Source of the DNA: CADCWK01 sp035944555
GTDB taxonomy: Bacteria > Chloroflexota > Chloroflexia > Thermomicrobiales > UBA6265
Direction of reading: 5' to 3'
DNA length: 64,000 nt
NCBI GenBank assembly: GCA_035944555.1
Contig: DASZAY010000029.1
Coordinates: 1-64,000, forward strand
Program-made: the position numbers and the translations under genes
Shown here: piece after piece, positions 62,926 through 64,000 of the stretch
Layout: every line of letters starts with the position of its first letter
How positions within the stretch are numbered: the stretch's first letter is position 1
The notes under the pieces: model-generated
Told to the model about the DNA's origin: nothing
The model's database searches: none
Seen by the model: only the letters and a program-made list of their open reading frames with translations

Positions 62926-64000
62926 ATGACGATGGGCGGACCAGGCGAGACGGCGGTAACGGACGGCAAGGCGACCACCGACACGGCGGCCAGCAGCAAC
63001 GGCAATGGCAAGGTGGCCGCTGTCTCCCAGCCGGCCGGGATCATCGCCCGGGAAGAGGGGCGCGCCCGCGACGCCATCCGCCGCGCCCTGGCCGGAACCG
63101 GGATCGCCGGCGCCGCCGACCGCACGATCGATCTCCGCCCGCTGCCCTTCGCCGGGACATGGGGGGCCGCTACCACGGTCGCCCGCGCCCTCGCCTCCGA
63201 TGTCGTCACGGCCGAGCTGGAGGCCGCCGGCGAGCTGGAGGGTCTGTCCAAGAAGGAAACCAAGAAGAAGGTCAACGAGCGGATCCCCGACGTCTCCCAG
63301 CGCGTGGCCGAGGGGCTGCGCGACGCGCTGCTGGCCGACCCGGAAGTGAGCTTCGGGACGGTCGAGGCCGTCAACGGCTACGTCAACGTCTCGTTCGACG
63401 CGTCGGCGATGGCGCTCAGCCTGATCGGCGAGGTGCTCGGTCAGGGTGTGGACTACGGCCAGGGGCCGGCCCAGTCAGAGCTGGTCATGGTCGAGCACAG
63501 CCAGCCCAACACCCACAAGGCGTTCCACGTCGGCCACCTCCGCAATACCAGCCTCGGCGTCGCCGTGAGCCGGATCCTCGCCCGCGCCGGCTACCGGGTC
63601 ATGGACGCCACCTACATCGGCGACATCGGCCGCCACGTCATCCAGTGCCTGTGGTGCTACGAGCAGTTCCACCGTGGGCAGGAGCCTGCCGACCCGCTGC
63701 TGCGTGGCCGCTGGCTGGGCGAACTCTACGCCGAGAGCGAGCGCCGGCTGCGCTTCCGCGGCGAGGTGATGGGCTTCCTGACGCTGCTGGCGAAGGAGGA
63801 CTACGCCCTCATCGCCGGTATTGACCGGATCCTGAAGTACCTGTGGCGCGCCATCCCCGGCGACGAGGGCCATGACGTCGCCTACTTCCTCCACCGCTTC
63901 ACCCACGCCGGCGAGATCAAGGAAGCCGAACTGGCCGACCCAGACGTCGTGCGCTCGTTCTGGCCGATCATCGGCGAGCACCTCCGCGAGCAGGTCGATG
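62926..64000 (+). CDS. argS: Arginyl-tRNA synthetase (3' end outside window)
   Basis: The frame is open from ATG 62926 to the end of the window, ~358 residues of the N-terminal half. A Gly/Asn/Thr-rich leader is followed by the Add-1-type domain (KKETKKKVNERIPDVSQRVA ... VSFGTVEAVNGYVNVSFD). The class I HIGH signature SQPNTHKAFHVGHLRNTSLG and TYIGDIGRHVIQCLWCYEQF of the catalytic core come next. Class I ArgRS charges tRNA-Arg with arginine. GAGGA lies 10 bases before the ATG. KMSKS and the anticodon-binding domain must lie beyond the window. Confidence 0.93.
   Translation, partial: MTMGGPGETAVTDGKATTDTAASSNGNGKVAAVSQPAGIIAREEGRARDAIRRALAGTGIAGAADRTIDLRPLPFAGTWGAATTVARALASDVVTAELEAAGELEGLSKKETKKKVNERIPDVSQRVAEGLRDALLADPEVSFGTVEAVNGYVNVSFDASAMALSLIGEVLGQGVDYGQGPAQSELVMVEHSQPNTHKAFHVGHLRNTSLGVAVSRILARAGYRVMDATYIGDIGRHVIQCLWCYEQFHRGQEPADPLLRGRWLGELYAESERRLRFRGEVMGFLTLLAKEDYALIAGIDRILKYLWRAIPGDEGHDVAYFLHRFTHAGEIKEAELADPDVVRSFWPIIGEHLREQVD

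Noticed and set aside
1..64000. CRISPR array, rRNA or tRNA genes
   Set aside because: No regularly spaced direct repeats, no rRNA-like conserved words and no cloverleaf with a GGTTCGAATCC-type arm were seen by eye; tRNAscan and a CRISPR finder would settle it.

Overview
The window is GC-rich (roughly two thirds G+C), densely coded on both strands, and has no rRNA, tRNA, phage or CRISPR locus that I can see. Gene content points to a Gram-positive-like Chloroflexota bacterium of the Thermomicrobia type: SMC, HflX, Lgt, WYL regulators, family 4 glycosidases, a Tat-exported BMP-type binding protein, surface proteins ending in an LPSTG/LASTG-like motif plus a membrane anchor, and short intergenic repeats such as GTAGGGGCGACC. 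The assignment is an inference from gene style, because no phylogenetic marker was compared.

Layout. 1-5.8 kb: two neighbouring Ser/Ala-rich surface proteins, the second 1455 aa. 5.8-12.4 kb: a TIM-barrel/DUF309 fusion, smc, a lone HicA-like toxin, a CrcB fluoride channel and a peroxiredoxin-like protein. 12.7-17.8 kb: a complete nucleoside-type ABC importer (BMP binding protein, double ATPase, two permeases). 17.8-29 kb: two TetR systems with visible operators, a CorC/HlyC membrane protein, a LuxR-type regulator lacking its phosphoacceptor Asp, a frameshifted MFS exporter, a serine hydrolase, a 497-bp non-coding element with terminal inverted repeats, a small-molecule kinase-like gene and hflX. 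29-44 kb: WYL, ArsR, ECF and Nudix genes, a HEPN/MNT toxin-antitoxin pair, lgt, an SDR, a GNAT-like gene, a frameshifted aminoglycoside adenylyltransferase and a CoA transferase. 44-52 kb: a MerR/VWA operon, map, an XRE regulator and two tandem GH4 glycosidases. 52-53 kb: an AT-rich island with one orphan gene. 53-64 kb: a zinc-ribbon membrane protein split by an in-frame TAG, a WYL regulator, an aldo/keto reductase, a glucosaminidase/discoidin surface protein, hydrolases, an arginase-family enzyme and the 5' part of argS.

Working together. The BMP ABC genes form one importer, with a strong hairpin after the binding-protein gene that could let it be made in excess. The FAD oxidoreductase and ECF41-like sigma factor overlap by ATGA and are probably translationally coupled. 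The ArsR gene runs into an SRPBCC gene, a common self-regulated pair. MerR and VWA genes form another two-gene unit.

Four genes are broken by single-base events (MFS, SRPBCC, aminoglycoside adenylyltransferase, zinc-ribbon protein). That density suggests either assembly or sequencing errors or recent gene decay. No complete new defence or mobile system is evident. The best leads for new biology are the giant repeat adhesin, the orphan AT-rich gene, the pseudo-receiver regulator with its long structured leader, and the small Gly/Ser/Ile repeat protein.
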